Origin: Candidatus Odyssella thessalonicensis
Lineage (GTDB): Bacteria; Pseudomonadota; Alphaproteobacteria; Bin65
Direction: 5' to 3'
Length of the DNA stretch: 6,782 nt
Assembly: GCA_005240015.1 (NCBI GenBank)
Contig: SBBV01000326.1
Location: 1-6,782, forward strand
Below are positions 1 to 6,782 of this stretch, piece after piece. The notes under the pieces are model-generated. The model ran no database searches and had not been told where the DNA came from. It saw only the letters and a program-made list of their open reading frames with translations. The position numbers were made by a program, and so were the translations under genes. Each line of letters begins with the position of its first letter. Position 1 is the first letter of the stretch.

Positions 1-1935
<1,935 letters not shown>

Positions 1936-1959
1936 GACAGCCGAAGCCTGACGAAAAGA

Positions 1960-1986
1960 GGGCGCTGCTCCGGCAGCGCCCTTTTT
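1960..1986 (+). terminator. Intrinsic terminator of pnp
   Basis: Arms GGGCGCTGC (1960-1968) and GCAGCGCCC (1973-1981) form a perfect 9-bp stem with a TCCG tetraloop, followed directly by TTTTT (1982-1986). The upstream AAAAGA (1954-1959) could extend pairing into the T run. It lies 25 bases after the pnp stop codon and separates pnp from the next gene. Confidence 0.93.
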
Positions 1987-2013
1987 GCTGATCACCGCGA
2001 CCTGGCCTATGCT
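1985..2013 (+). promoter_or_regulatory. Candidate sigma-70-type promoter for the first AlkB-like gene
   Basis: A -35-like TTGCTG (1985-1990) and a -10-like TATGCT (2008-2013) are separated by exactly 17 bases. The expected transcription start, near 2020, would leave a leader of about 18 bases before the GTG start. The -35 box overlaps the last bases of the pnp terminator T run, giving a compact gene boundary. The match is by eye (3/6 and 4/6 to consensus), so this is a plausible call and not a proven one. Confidence 0.42.
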
Positions 2014-2021
2014 AGGTCGCG
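1996..2021. promoter_or_regulatory. Inverted repeat around the -10 box, operator candidate
   Basis: Perfect 8-bp arms CGCGACCT (1996-2003) and AGGTCGCG (2014-2021) flank a 10-base centre, GGCCTATGCT, that contains the proposed -10 element. A dyad covering the -10 region is the usual place for a repressor operator (TetR- or GntR-like dimers bind such symmetry). No regulator gene is present in the window. It could instead act as an RNA hairpin if transcription starts further upstream. Confidence 0.45.
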
Positions 2022-2025
2022 TCGC

Positions 2026-2032
2026 GGAGGGG
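2026..2032 (+). promoter_or_regulatory. Shine-Dalgarno site fixing the GTG start
   Basis: GGAGGGG ends 5 bases before GTG at 2038. This strong ribosome-binding site, together with the matching N-terminus of the downstream paralogue, supports GTG 2038 as the start. Confidence 0.8.
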
Positions 2033-2037
2033 CATCC

Positions 2038-3054
2038 GTGCGCTATTTCCTCCCCTACTCGCTGGCGGCACTGCCAGCGGCTGGCCTGCTGATCGGCGGC
2101 GTCTGGATCTACATCGTCACGCTGCCGGCGTTTGCACTGCTGATCCTGCTCGACCTCGCCTTGGGCGAGATGCCGCCGCCGCGCCCCGAGCGGCGCTGGA
2201 TCAACATGCTGCCGGTCTGGCTCTGGCCCCTCGTGCAGTGGGCGCTCATCGCCTGGGTGTTGTGGGAGATCGGCCGCGAGCGGCTCACGCCGCTCGAAGC
2301 GATCGGGATGGCGCTTTCGGTCGGCTTCGTCACCGGCGCGGTCGGCTTCACGGCCGCGCACGAGCTGATCCATCGCCGCGCGCTGGCCGAACGCTGGCTC
2401 GGCCAGATCCTGCTCACTTCGGTGACGTTCGATCATTACAGCATCGAGCACGTGTTCGGGCACCACCGGCGCGCCGGCACCGCCGCCGATTCGGTCACGG
2501 CGCGGCGCGGCGAGTCGCTCTACCTCTTCCTGCCGCGCGCCATCGCCAGGAGCTTCGACGTCGGCTGGCAAATCGAGGCGAAGCGTCTGGTCCGCGCCGG
2601 CCACGGTCCTTGGTCTTGGCGAAACCGCGTGCTCAGGGGCTTCGTCGCGGAAGCCGCGCTCTACGCCGTGATCGCCGTCTTCGCCGGCTATCTCGGCGTG
2701 ATCTTCTTTGCGATCCAGAGCATCACCGCCATCGTCATGCTCGAGATCATCAACTACGTCGAGCATTACGGCCTTGCGCGCCGCGAGATGGCGCCCGGCG
2801 TCTACGAGCGCTACAGCGCGCGCCACGCCTGGGACAGCCGCTTCCGCTTCAGCAACTGGCTCTTGTTCAATCTGCCGAGCCACTCGAACCACCACCTGCA
2901 TCCGGGCCGACGCCACGATGAGCTGGTGTTCGAGCCGGCGGCGCCGCGCCTGCCCGTGGGCTACAGCCTCGCTTTCGTGCTGGCGCTGCTGCCGCCGCTC
3001 TGGTTCCGCGTCGCCGATCCGATCCTGGCCAAAGCCGACGCAGGCTGTGTCTAA
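2038..3054 (+). CDS. alkB: AlkB-family membrane di-iron hydroxylase (alkane 1-monooxygenase-like), copy 1
   Basis: Predicted integral inner-membrane non-haem di-iron enzyme of the alkane hydroxylase/fatty acid desaturase superfamily, which oxidises terminal methyl groups using O2 and electrons from rubredoxin and its reductase. It is 338 residues, against about 400 for the Pseudomonas enzyme, because it lacks the long N- and C-terminal extensions. Hydrophobic segments lie at about residues 5-40 (likely a hairpin), 60-78, 86-106, 201-235 and 308-323. The nine histidines expected to bind the two irons are all present: H108 and H112 (HELIH), H138, H142 and H143 (EHVFGHH), H243 (NYVEHYGL), and H282, H285 and H286 (HSNHH). 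The last motif differs from the usual HSDHH. The GTG start has a strong ribosome-binding site. No rubredoxin or rubredoxin reductase gene is present here, so the redox partner must lie elsewhere. The family is sure; alkane as substrate is an inference, and other aliphatic or terpenoid chains are possible. Confidence 0.88.
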   Translation: MRYFLPYSLAALPAAGLLIGGVWIYIVTLPAFALLILLDLALGEMPPPRPERRWINMLPVWLWPLVQWALIAWVLWEIGRERLTPLEAIGMALSVGFVTGAVGFTAAHELIHRRALAERWLGQILLTSVTFDHYSIEHVFGHHRRAGTAADSVTARRGESLYLFLPRAIARSFDVGWQIEAKRLVRAGHGPWSWRNRVLRGFVAEAALYAVIAVFAGYLGVIFFAIQSITAIVMLEIINYVEHYGLARREMAPGVYERYSARHAWDSRFRFSNWLLFNLPSHSNHHLHPGRRHDELVFEPAAPRLPVGYSLAFVLALLPPLWFRVADPILAKADAGCV

Positions 3055-3073
3055 GATCGAAGGGCTCGCATGT

Positions 3074-3092
3074 TGCCGCTCCTTCAGCGGCA
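3074..3092 (+). other. Short hairpin downstream of AlkB-like copy 1
   Basis: TGCCGCT (3074-3080) and AGCGGCA (3086-3092) form a perfect 7-bp stem with a 5-base CCTTC loop, 20 bases after the stop codon of the first AlkB-like gene. No T run follows, so it is not a convincing intrinsic terminator. It could slow decay of the upstream transcript or contribute to partial termination. Confidence 0.35.
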
Positions 3093-3146
3093 TCGTGCTG
3101 GTCGCATGTCAAACTAGGCGTGGCTCCTTGGGCCAAGCGCGCAATC

Positions 3147-3175
3147 TTGGGGCCGCGCGGCGGCTTGGCTATGAC
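3147..3175 (+). promoter_or_regulatory. Weak candidate promoter for the second AlkB-like gene
   Basis: TTGGGG (3147-3152) and TATGAC (3170-3175) are 17 bases apart, and the -10-like box is 27 bases upstream of the GTG start at 3203. The -10-like box sits in the loop between GGCGGC (3159-3164) and GCCGCC (3178-3183), a layout reminiscent of the first copy. In such GC-rich DNA both matches could be chance. Confidence 0.25.
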
Positions 3176-3202
3176 GCGCCGCCCCGCGATAGGCCTGCCC
3201 CG

Positions 3203-4225
3203 GTGCAACATTTCGTCCCGTTTCTGCTGCCGATCCCGATAATCGTCAGCATGCAGCTCGGCGGCTTTTGGATCTTTGTGTTCCCGCCGCTGATCTACGT
3301 CGTGCTGATCCTGGCCGACCTTGTCGCCGGCGAGATCAAGCTTCCGAATCGCACCGCGCCGCACTGGCTGAACGCGCTGCCCACCTGGCTCTGGGTGCTG
3401 GTCCAGATCGGCCTGCTCGGCTGGATGCTGTGGGAGATCCATCTCGGACGGTTCACGCCGGTCGAAGCGATGGGGCTCGGCCTGGCGGTCGGCCTCGCCA
3501 CCGGCGGCGTCGGCATCACCGATGCGCACGAGCTCATCCACCGCCGCGCCCGGTGGGAGCGCTTCCTCGGCCAGGTCCTGCTCGCTTCGGTGACCTACCA
3601 CCATTTCTACATCGAGCACGTCTGGGGCCATCACCGACGCGCCGGCACGCCGGACGATTCGGTGATGGCGCGGCGCGGCGAATGGCTCTACGCGTTCCTG
3701 CCGCGCGCCATCGCGCGCAGCTTCGCCTCGGCGTGGAAGCTCGAAGCCGAGCGCTTGGCGCGCGCCGGCCGCTCGGCCTGGACGCTCCGCAACCGCGTGC
3801 TCGCCGGCGTCCTCGTCGAGGCGGCGCTCTATGCAGCGATCGCGGTCTTCGCCGGCTGGCTCGGCGTCGTGTTCTTCGTGCTGCAAAGCCTCCTCGCCGT
3901 GCTGCTGCTCGAGACCATCAACTACATCGAGCACTACGGCCTCGCCCGCCGCGAAATCTCACCGGGCGTCTACGAGCGCTACGGCGCCGCGCATGCCTGG
4001 GACAGCCGCTTCCGCTTCAGCAACTGGCTGCTGTTCGACCTGCCGAATCACGGCAATCACCACCTGCACCCCGGCCGGCGGCACGACGAGCTGGTCTACG
4101 AGCCCGAGTCGCCGCGCCTCCCGGTCGGATACCCGCTGGCCGTGGTGCTGGCGGTGATGCCGCCGCTCTGGTTCCGCGTGGTCGACCCGCATTTGCCCCA
4201 GGCGGAGCCCGTCAAGGCCGGCTAG
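3203..4225 (+). CDS. alkB: AlkB-family membrane di-iron hydroxylase (alkane 1-monooxygenase-like), copy 2
   Basis: Paralogue of the gene just upstream with the same predicted membrane hydroxylase role; 340 residues. Start chosen at GTG 3203 because residues 1-25 (MQHFVPF..., ending GGFWIF) then align without gaps to the first copy (MRYFLPY..., ending GGVWIY). The frame is open further upstream, but that stretch is the 3' part of copy 1 read out of frame. The ribosome-binding site is weak (AGG at 3191). All nine predicted iron ligands are kept: H109, H113, H139, H143, H144, H244, H283, H286 and H287. The last motif is HGNHH where classical AlkB has HSDHH. By eye, identity to copy 1 is about 74% from the first His motif onward but only about 43% over the first 107 residues, the part that carries the N-terminal membrane segments. 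Stop TAG at 4223. The family is secure; the substrate is unknown. Confidence 0.87.
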   Translation: MQHFVPFLLPIPIIVSMQLGGFWIFVFPPLIYVVLILADLVAGEIKLPNRTAPHWLNALPTWLWVLVQIGLLGWMLWEIHLGRFTPVEAMGLGLAVGLATGGVGITDAHELIHRRARWERFLGQVLLASVTYHHFYIEHVWGHHRRAGTPDDSVMARRGEWLYAFLPRAIARSFASAWKLEAERLARAGRSAWTLRNRVLAGVLVEAALYAAIAVFAGWLGVVFFVLQSLLAVLLLETINYIEHYGLARREISPGVYERYGAAHAWDSRFRFSNWLLFDLPNHGNHHLHPGRRHDELVYEPESPRLPVGYPLAVVLAVMPPLWFRVVDPHLPQAEPVKAG

Positions 4226-4295
4226 GCTGCTAGGCCAAGGCCGCTCCTCCGACGCGAACGCGGCGCCTTGCGCGACGTATGTATGAGACCCGGAA

Positions 4296-4315
4296 AGCGG
4301 GCCCGCGCGCCCGCT
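4296..4315 (+). other. GC-rich hairpin between AlkB-like copy 2 and the lipid kinase
   Basis: AGCGGGC (4296-4302) and GCCCGCT (4309-4315) form a perfect 7-bp stem with a CCGCGC loop. The only T-rich stretch (CCTTTT) comes about 12 bases later, too far for a standard intrinsic terminator. It may reduce read-through or lie in the leader of the kinase mRNA. The rest of the 118-bp gap shows no clear promoter. Confidence 0.35.
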
Positions 4316-4343
4316 CAAGCCTCGGCCTTTTGGGGGCCTGCCG

Positions 4344-5348
4344 ATGAAGCGCGCGATCCTCGTTCACAATCCCACGGCCGGCGACCGCAAGCACACGGCC
4401 GAAGCGCTGGCGGTGCTGCTGCGCGACAAGGGCTATCGCGTGAGCCACGTCCACGCGAAAAAACGGAGGGAGTTGAGGACGCTGCGCGACGCGCGCGGCC
4501 TCATCGTCATCGCCGGCGGCGACGGCACCGTGCACAAGGTGGCGCGGCAGGTCATGGGCCGCGGCAAGACCGTGGCGCTGCTGCCGCTCGGCACCGCCAA
4601 CAACATCGCGCGCTCGCTCGGCGTCGAAGGCACGCCGCGCGACATCATCTCCGGACTGTCGCGGGCGCGCACCGTCGCGATCGACGTCGGCGTGGCGAAG
4701 GGCCCCTGGGGCAAGCGCGTGTTCCTCGAAGGAGCCGGCGGCGGCCTGTTCGCCGAGGTCATGGCCGCGATCGAGCGCGGCCCGTCCAAGAACGGCCGGC
4801 GGCGCACGAACGGCGAGGAGAAAGAGATCATCCGCTTCTCGCGCCACGCCGGCTCGCTCGAGCCCGCGCTGCATGCGCTGGTCGAAGCGCTGCCCGAGTT
4901 CAAGGCCAGGGCGTTCGAGGTCCACGCCGACGGCCACAAGGTCAGCGGCAACTTCCTGCTGCTCGAAGCGATGAACATGCCCTATCTCGGGCCCAACCTT
5001 CACTTGGGTCCGGATGCCGACCCCTCCGACGGCCTGCTCGATTTCGTCCTGCTGGGCGGGGCCCAGCGCAAGGAATTCGAGGGCTACCTGAGGCATCGGC
5101 TCGATGGCGGGCGCGACGCCCCCATGCTGACCGTCTTCAAAGGGAGGCGTTTGCGCTTCGTCTTCCGCGGCGCCAAATTGCACATCGACGACAAGATCCT
5201 ACCGACCCGGGCCGCCGACGGCAATGGCCCGGCCGAGATCGAGCTGCGCTTGAAGCCGCGGGCGATGGAATTCCTGATCCCGCGGCTCCGCGGCGGCGGA
5301 CACCGGCGCAAGCCGGGTGCCGGCCGGCCCGCGCGCTTCAAGAGGTAG
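4344..5348 (+). CDS. Diacylglycerol-kinase-like lipid kinase (YegS/DgkB/LCB5 family)
   Basis: Predicted ATP-dependent lipid kinase of the DAGK catalytic-domain family, whose members phosphorylate diacylglycerol or sphingoid/ceramide-type lipids at the inner membrane surface; 334 residues, normal for the family. Residues 1-10 (MKRAILVHNP) are the typical first beta strand and support ATG 4344, although the only ribosome-binding candidate is a G run at 4332-4336. The nucleotide-binding motif GGDGT is at residues 58-62 and PLGTANNIAR at 81-90. The C-terminal beta domain follows, with a conserved DPSDGLLD at 226-233. Near the end, where bacterial relatives usually have an acidic D-G-E type motif, this protein reads HIDDK (280-284), so the expected glutamate is a lysine. 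The last 20 or so residues are basic (Arg, Lys, Gly) and could help bind acidic lipids. There is no membrane segment or signal peptide. The family is sure; the exact lipid substrate is unknown. It is followed 59 bp later by the Spy-like gene. Confidence 0.9.
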   Translation: MKRAILVHNPTAGDRKHTAEALAVLLRDKGYRVSHVHAKKRRELRTLRDARGLIVIAGGDGTVHKVARQVMGRGKTVALLPLGTANNIARSLGVEGTPRDIISGLSRARTVAIDVGVAKGPWGKRVFLEGAGGGLFAEVMAAIERGPSKNGRRRTNGEEKEIIRFSRHAGSLEPALHALVEALPEFKARAFEVHADGHKVSGNFLLLEAMNMPYLGPNLHLGPDADPSDGLLDFVLLGGAQRKEFEGYLRHRLDGGRDAPMLTVFKGRRLRFVFRGAKLHIDDKILPTRAADGNGPAEIELRLKPRAMEFLIPRLRGGGHRRKPGAGRPARFKR

Positions 5349-5397
5349 CGACGGAAGCTGTACGGCGCGGCGTTTCAGTTCGAGGCTCAACGCAATC

Positions 5398-5403
5398 GGG
5401 GGA
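5398..5403 (+). promoter_or_regulatory. Ribosome-binding site deciding the start of the Spy-like gene
   Basis: GGGGGA ends 4 bases before ATG 5408. It selects this ATG, which opens directly into a signal peptide, over the much longer upstream extension of the same frame. Confidence 0.6.
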
Positions 5404-5407
5404 ACCC

Positions 5408-5953
5408 ATGCTTCGCAGTTTCGGCATCGTGCTGGCCGTGGTCGTGGTCGCCTCAACGGCCGGCGCGCAGCAGCAGCCTTACGCCGGCCAAGAGAAGCGG
5501 GCGGTGAAGGCGCTTTCGGATTCCGAGATCGCCGATCTTTTGGCCGGGCGCGGCATGGGCCGGGCCAAGGCGGCCGAGCTCAACGGCTATCCCGGCCCCG
5601 CGCATCTCCTCGAGCATGCTGCGGCGCTCAAGCTCAGCGACGATCAGCGCCGCGCGATCGAGGCGATCCGCGCGCGCATGGCGGCGGCAGCACAGGCGCT
5701 CGGGCGCGAGATCGTCGAGGCCGAGCGCGCGCTCGACGCCGCCTTCGCCGAAGCGCGCATCGATGCAGCGTTGCTCAAGGCCAAGACCGACGAGATCGCC
5801 GCGCTGATGGGGCGCCTGCGTGCCGTGCACCTGGCGGCGCATCTCGAGACGCGCCCGCTGCTCCGCCCCGAGCAGATCGCGCTCTACAACAAGCTGCGCG
5901 GGTACACCGGCGCGGACGCGCCGCAGCAGCATCACCCGCGCCGGCATCATTGA
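5408..5953 (+). CDS. Exported Spy/CpxP-like helical protein with His-rich C-terminus
   Basis: Predicted periplasmic protein of 181 residues resembling the Spy/CpxP and periplasmic heavy-metal sensor group, whose members bind unfolded proteins or metals and answer envelope stress. A signal peptide is clear: MLRS, a hydrophobic core (residues 5-15), then AGA with likely cleavage after A20. The mature part starts QQQPYAGQ. Residues 35-65 (including GRGMGRAKAAELNGYPGP) resemble a conserved N-terminal block I associate with alphaproteobacterial members of this group. Two LTxxQ-like motifs follow: LKLSDDQ (74-80) and LLRPEQ (151-156). Between them, residues 81-145 are almost all Ala, Arg, Glu and Leu and should form long amphipathic helices. 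The protein ends QQHHPRRHH, a possible metal-binding tail. It lies 59 bp after the lipid kinase with no terminator between, so the two may be co-transcribed. Assignment rests on architecture and remembered motifs and is moderate to good. Confidence 0.82.
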   Translation: MLRSFGIVLAVVVVASTAGAQQQPYAGQEKRAVKALSDSEIADLLAGRGMGRAKAAELNGYPGPAHLLEHAAALKLSDDQRRAIEAIRARMAAAAQALGREIVEAERALDAAFAEARIDAALLKAKTDEIAALMGRLRAVHLAAHLETRPLLRPEQIALYNKLRGYTGADAPQQHHPRRHH

Positions 5954-5980
5954 CGCTACGTAGCAGGCGAAGAAAGTGAA

Positions 5981-6062
5981 CAGGAGACGCAGAGGCGCAG
6001 AGAAGGGCGTTTTGCGCCGCTTCGCGGTGCGTTCTATCTTCTCTGCGCCTCTGCGCCTCCTG
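5981..6062. repeat. Long palindromic intergenic element built of GCAGAG units
   Basis: The left arm (5981-6005) and right arm (6038-6062) are 25 bases each and reverse-complementary at 24 of 25 positions; the single mismatch is A5987 opposite C6056. Each arm contains two GCAGAG (or CTCTGC) units repeating every 8 bases. The 32-base centre holds a second stem, 6014-6020 with 6024-6030 (six Watson-Crick pairs and one G-T pair, TTC loop). As RNA this would be a very stable hairpin with a nested apical hairpin; as DNA it could extrude as a cruciform. There is no T run directly after it on the + strand and no obvious target-site duplication. It is likely a member of a dispersed REP-like family; GCAGAG-rich intergenic repeats are, as I recall, found in many bacterial genomes. 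Confidence 0.85.
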
Positions 6063-6112
6063 GGTCCTCGATCTTTCGGGCGCGCTTGCGGAGCGATTCG
6101 AACCACCTCGTC

Positions 6113-6782
6113 GTGACCACACTCGACATCCCGAAAGTCATCGGCCATCGCGGGGCGTGCGCCCATGCGCCGGAGAACACGCTCGCCTCGATCCGGACGG
6201 CGGCGGCGCAGGGCGCGCGCTGGGTGGAGTTCGACGTGCGGCTCACGCGCGAGGGCGATCTCGTGCTGATGCACGACGACGACGTGAAGCGCACGACCAA
6301 CGGCCGTGGCCGGGTGCTCGATCTTACGGTCGCCGAGCTCATGGCGCTCGACGCCGGCGCCTGGTTCGGCGGCGCCTTCGCCGGCGAGCGCGTGCCGTCC
6401 TTGGTCGAGGCGATCGCGCTGCTCGCCGAGCTCGGTCTCGGCGCCAACATCGAGATCAAGACCGAGACCGCCGAGGTGCGCGCGACCGCCGAGGCGCTCG
6501 CGCACGCTCTCGACGTGCATTGGCCGCGCACTGCGCCCCCGCCGCTGATCTCGAGCTTCGAGATCGCGGCGCTCGAAGCGATGCAGGCCGCGGCGCCGCG
6601 CTGGCCGCGCGGACTCCTGATGAAGGAACTGAAGGGCGATTGGCGCGGAGCGCTCGACCAGCTCGGCGCGGCCACGCTCAATCTCGACCACCGCCCGCTG
6701 GATGCCGGCCGGATCGCGATCGCGCGCCAGGCCGGCCGCCCGATCCTCTGCTACACCGTCAACGACGCGGCGCGCGCGCGCC
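6113..6782 (+). CDS. ugpQ: Glycerophosphodiester phosphodiesterase (GDPD), 3' end cut by window
   Basis: Predicted enzyme hydrolysing glycerophosphodiesters (deacylated phospholipid head groups) to glycerol-3-phosphate and an alcohol. The first 223 codons are present; at a usual length of about 240-250 residues, only a short C-terminal piece is missing. It is a TIM-barrel protein with the GDPD residues in order: H12 and R13 (GHRGA), E21-N22-T23, E39 and D41 (EFDVRLT), the catalytic pair H54-D55 (LMHDD), E114 and K116 (NIEIK), SSF at 147-149, and the last-strand block CYTVND at 213-218, where many relatives have WTVN. No signal peptide is visible, so it is probably cytoplasmic like UgpQ. GTG 6113 is chosen because it puts the GHRGA motif at the usual distance (residue 11) from the N-terminus; a TTG at 6086 in the same frame is a possible alternative. 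The ribosome-binding site is weak. The 159-bp gap upstream is largely filled by the palindromic element. Confidence 0.93.
   Translation, partial: MTTLDIPKVIGHRGACAHAPENTLASIRTAAAQGARWVEFDVRLTREGDLVLMHDDDVKRTTNGRGRVLDLTVAELMALDAGAWFGGAFAGERVPSLVEAIALLAELGLGANIEIKTETAEVRATAEALAHALDVHWPRTAPPPLISSFEIAALEAMQAAAPRWPRGLLMKELKGDWRGALDQLGAATLNLDHRPLDAGRIAIARQAGRPILCYTVNDAARAR

Noticed and set aside
2708..3202. N-terminal extension of the second AlkB-like frame into copy 1
   Set aside because: The extra residues come from copy 1 read out of frame plus the spacer; the paralogue alignment places the start at GTG 3203 with a gapless N-terminus.
2867..3934. Long open frame on the - strand (355 codons) opposite the AlkB-like pair
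   Set aside because: Its translation is low-complexity, rich in Arg, Asp, Glu and Ala, with no motif. It is the expected mirror of high-GC codon bias across two well-supported + strand genes and spans their intergenic gap.
4268..5407. Long upstream extension of the Spy-like frame across the lipid kinase
   Set aside because: This is the kinase gene out of frame. ATG 5408 has a ribosome-binding site and starts directly with a signal peptide.
5981..6062. Palindrome as an intrinsic terminator for the Spy-like gene
   Set aside because: The right arm is followed by GGTCC and not a T run, and arms of 25 bp with a nested hairpin are much larger than normal terminators. Some effect on termination or decay remains possible.
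6092..6108. GATTCGAACC resembling a tRNA T-arm
   Set aside because: On neither strand do the flanking bases form a 5-bp T stem, and no acceptor or anticodon stem can be built around it.
5453..6691. Long open frame on the - strand (412 codons) opposite the Spy-like and GDPD genes
   Set aside because: It crosses two confidently identified + strand genes and the palindrome, shows no recognisable domain and has the Arg/Ala/Glu/His bias of an antisense shadow.

Overview
The window comes from a high-GC bacterium, most likely an alphaproteobacterium. The basis is the strong GC bias at third codon positions, the alphaproteobacterial look of the PNPase and of the Spy/CpxP-like protein, and the use of GTG starts. 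It cannot be placed to genus from sequence alone. All five genes are on the + strand.

Layout: (1) 1-1935 is the 3' nine-tenths or so of pnp (polynucleotide phosphorylase), closed by a clear intrinsic terminator at 1960-1986. (2) 2038-3054 and 3203-4225 are tandem paralogues of the AlkB-type membrane di-iron hydroxylase family. Both keep all nine histidine ligands, and by eye they are about 60-65% identical overall. The first is preceded by a candidate promoter embedded in an inverted repeat. (3) 4344-5348 encodes a diacylglycerol-kinase-like (YegS/DgkB/LCB5-type) lipid kinase. (4) 5408-5953 encodes a small exported Spy/CpxP-like helical protein with a His-rich tail. (5) 5981-6062 is a large near-perfect palindrome (25-bp arms, one mismatch) made of GCAGAG units, in the intergenic gap. 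(6) 6113 to the window end is the first 223 codons of a glycerophosphodiester phosphodiesterase, cut by the window edge.

How the genes relate: pnp is a housekeeping RNA-decay gene and is insulated from the rest by its terminator. The following genes share a loose envelope/lipid theme: hydroxylation of aliphatic chains in the membrane, phosphorylation of a lipid, a periplasmic chaperone or sensor-like protein, and hydrolysis of glycerophosphodiesters. The gaps between them (148, 118, 59 and 159 bp) and their hairpins do not show a single operon. The lipid kinase and the Spy-like gene (59 bp apart) are the likeliest co-transcribed pair.

I see no tRNA, rRNA, CRISPR array, insertion sequence or phage gene. 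I do not see a clearly new multi-gene system. The most interesting items are the tandem, non-canonical AlkB pair with its promoter-operator-like palindrome, and the long GCAGAG palindrome.
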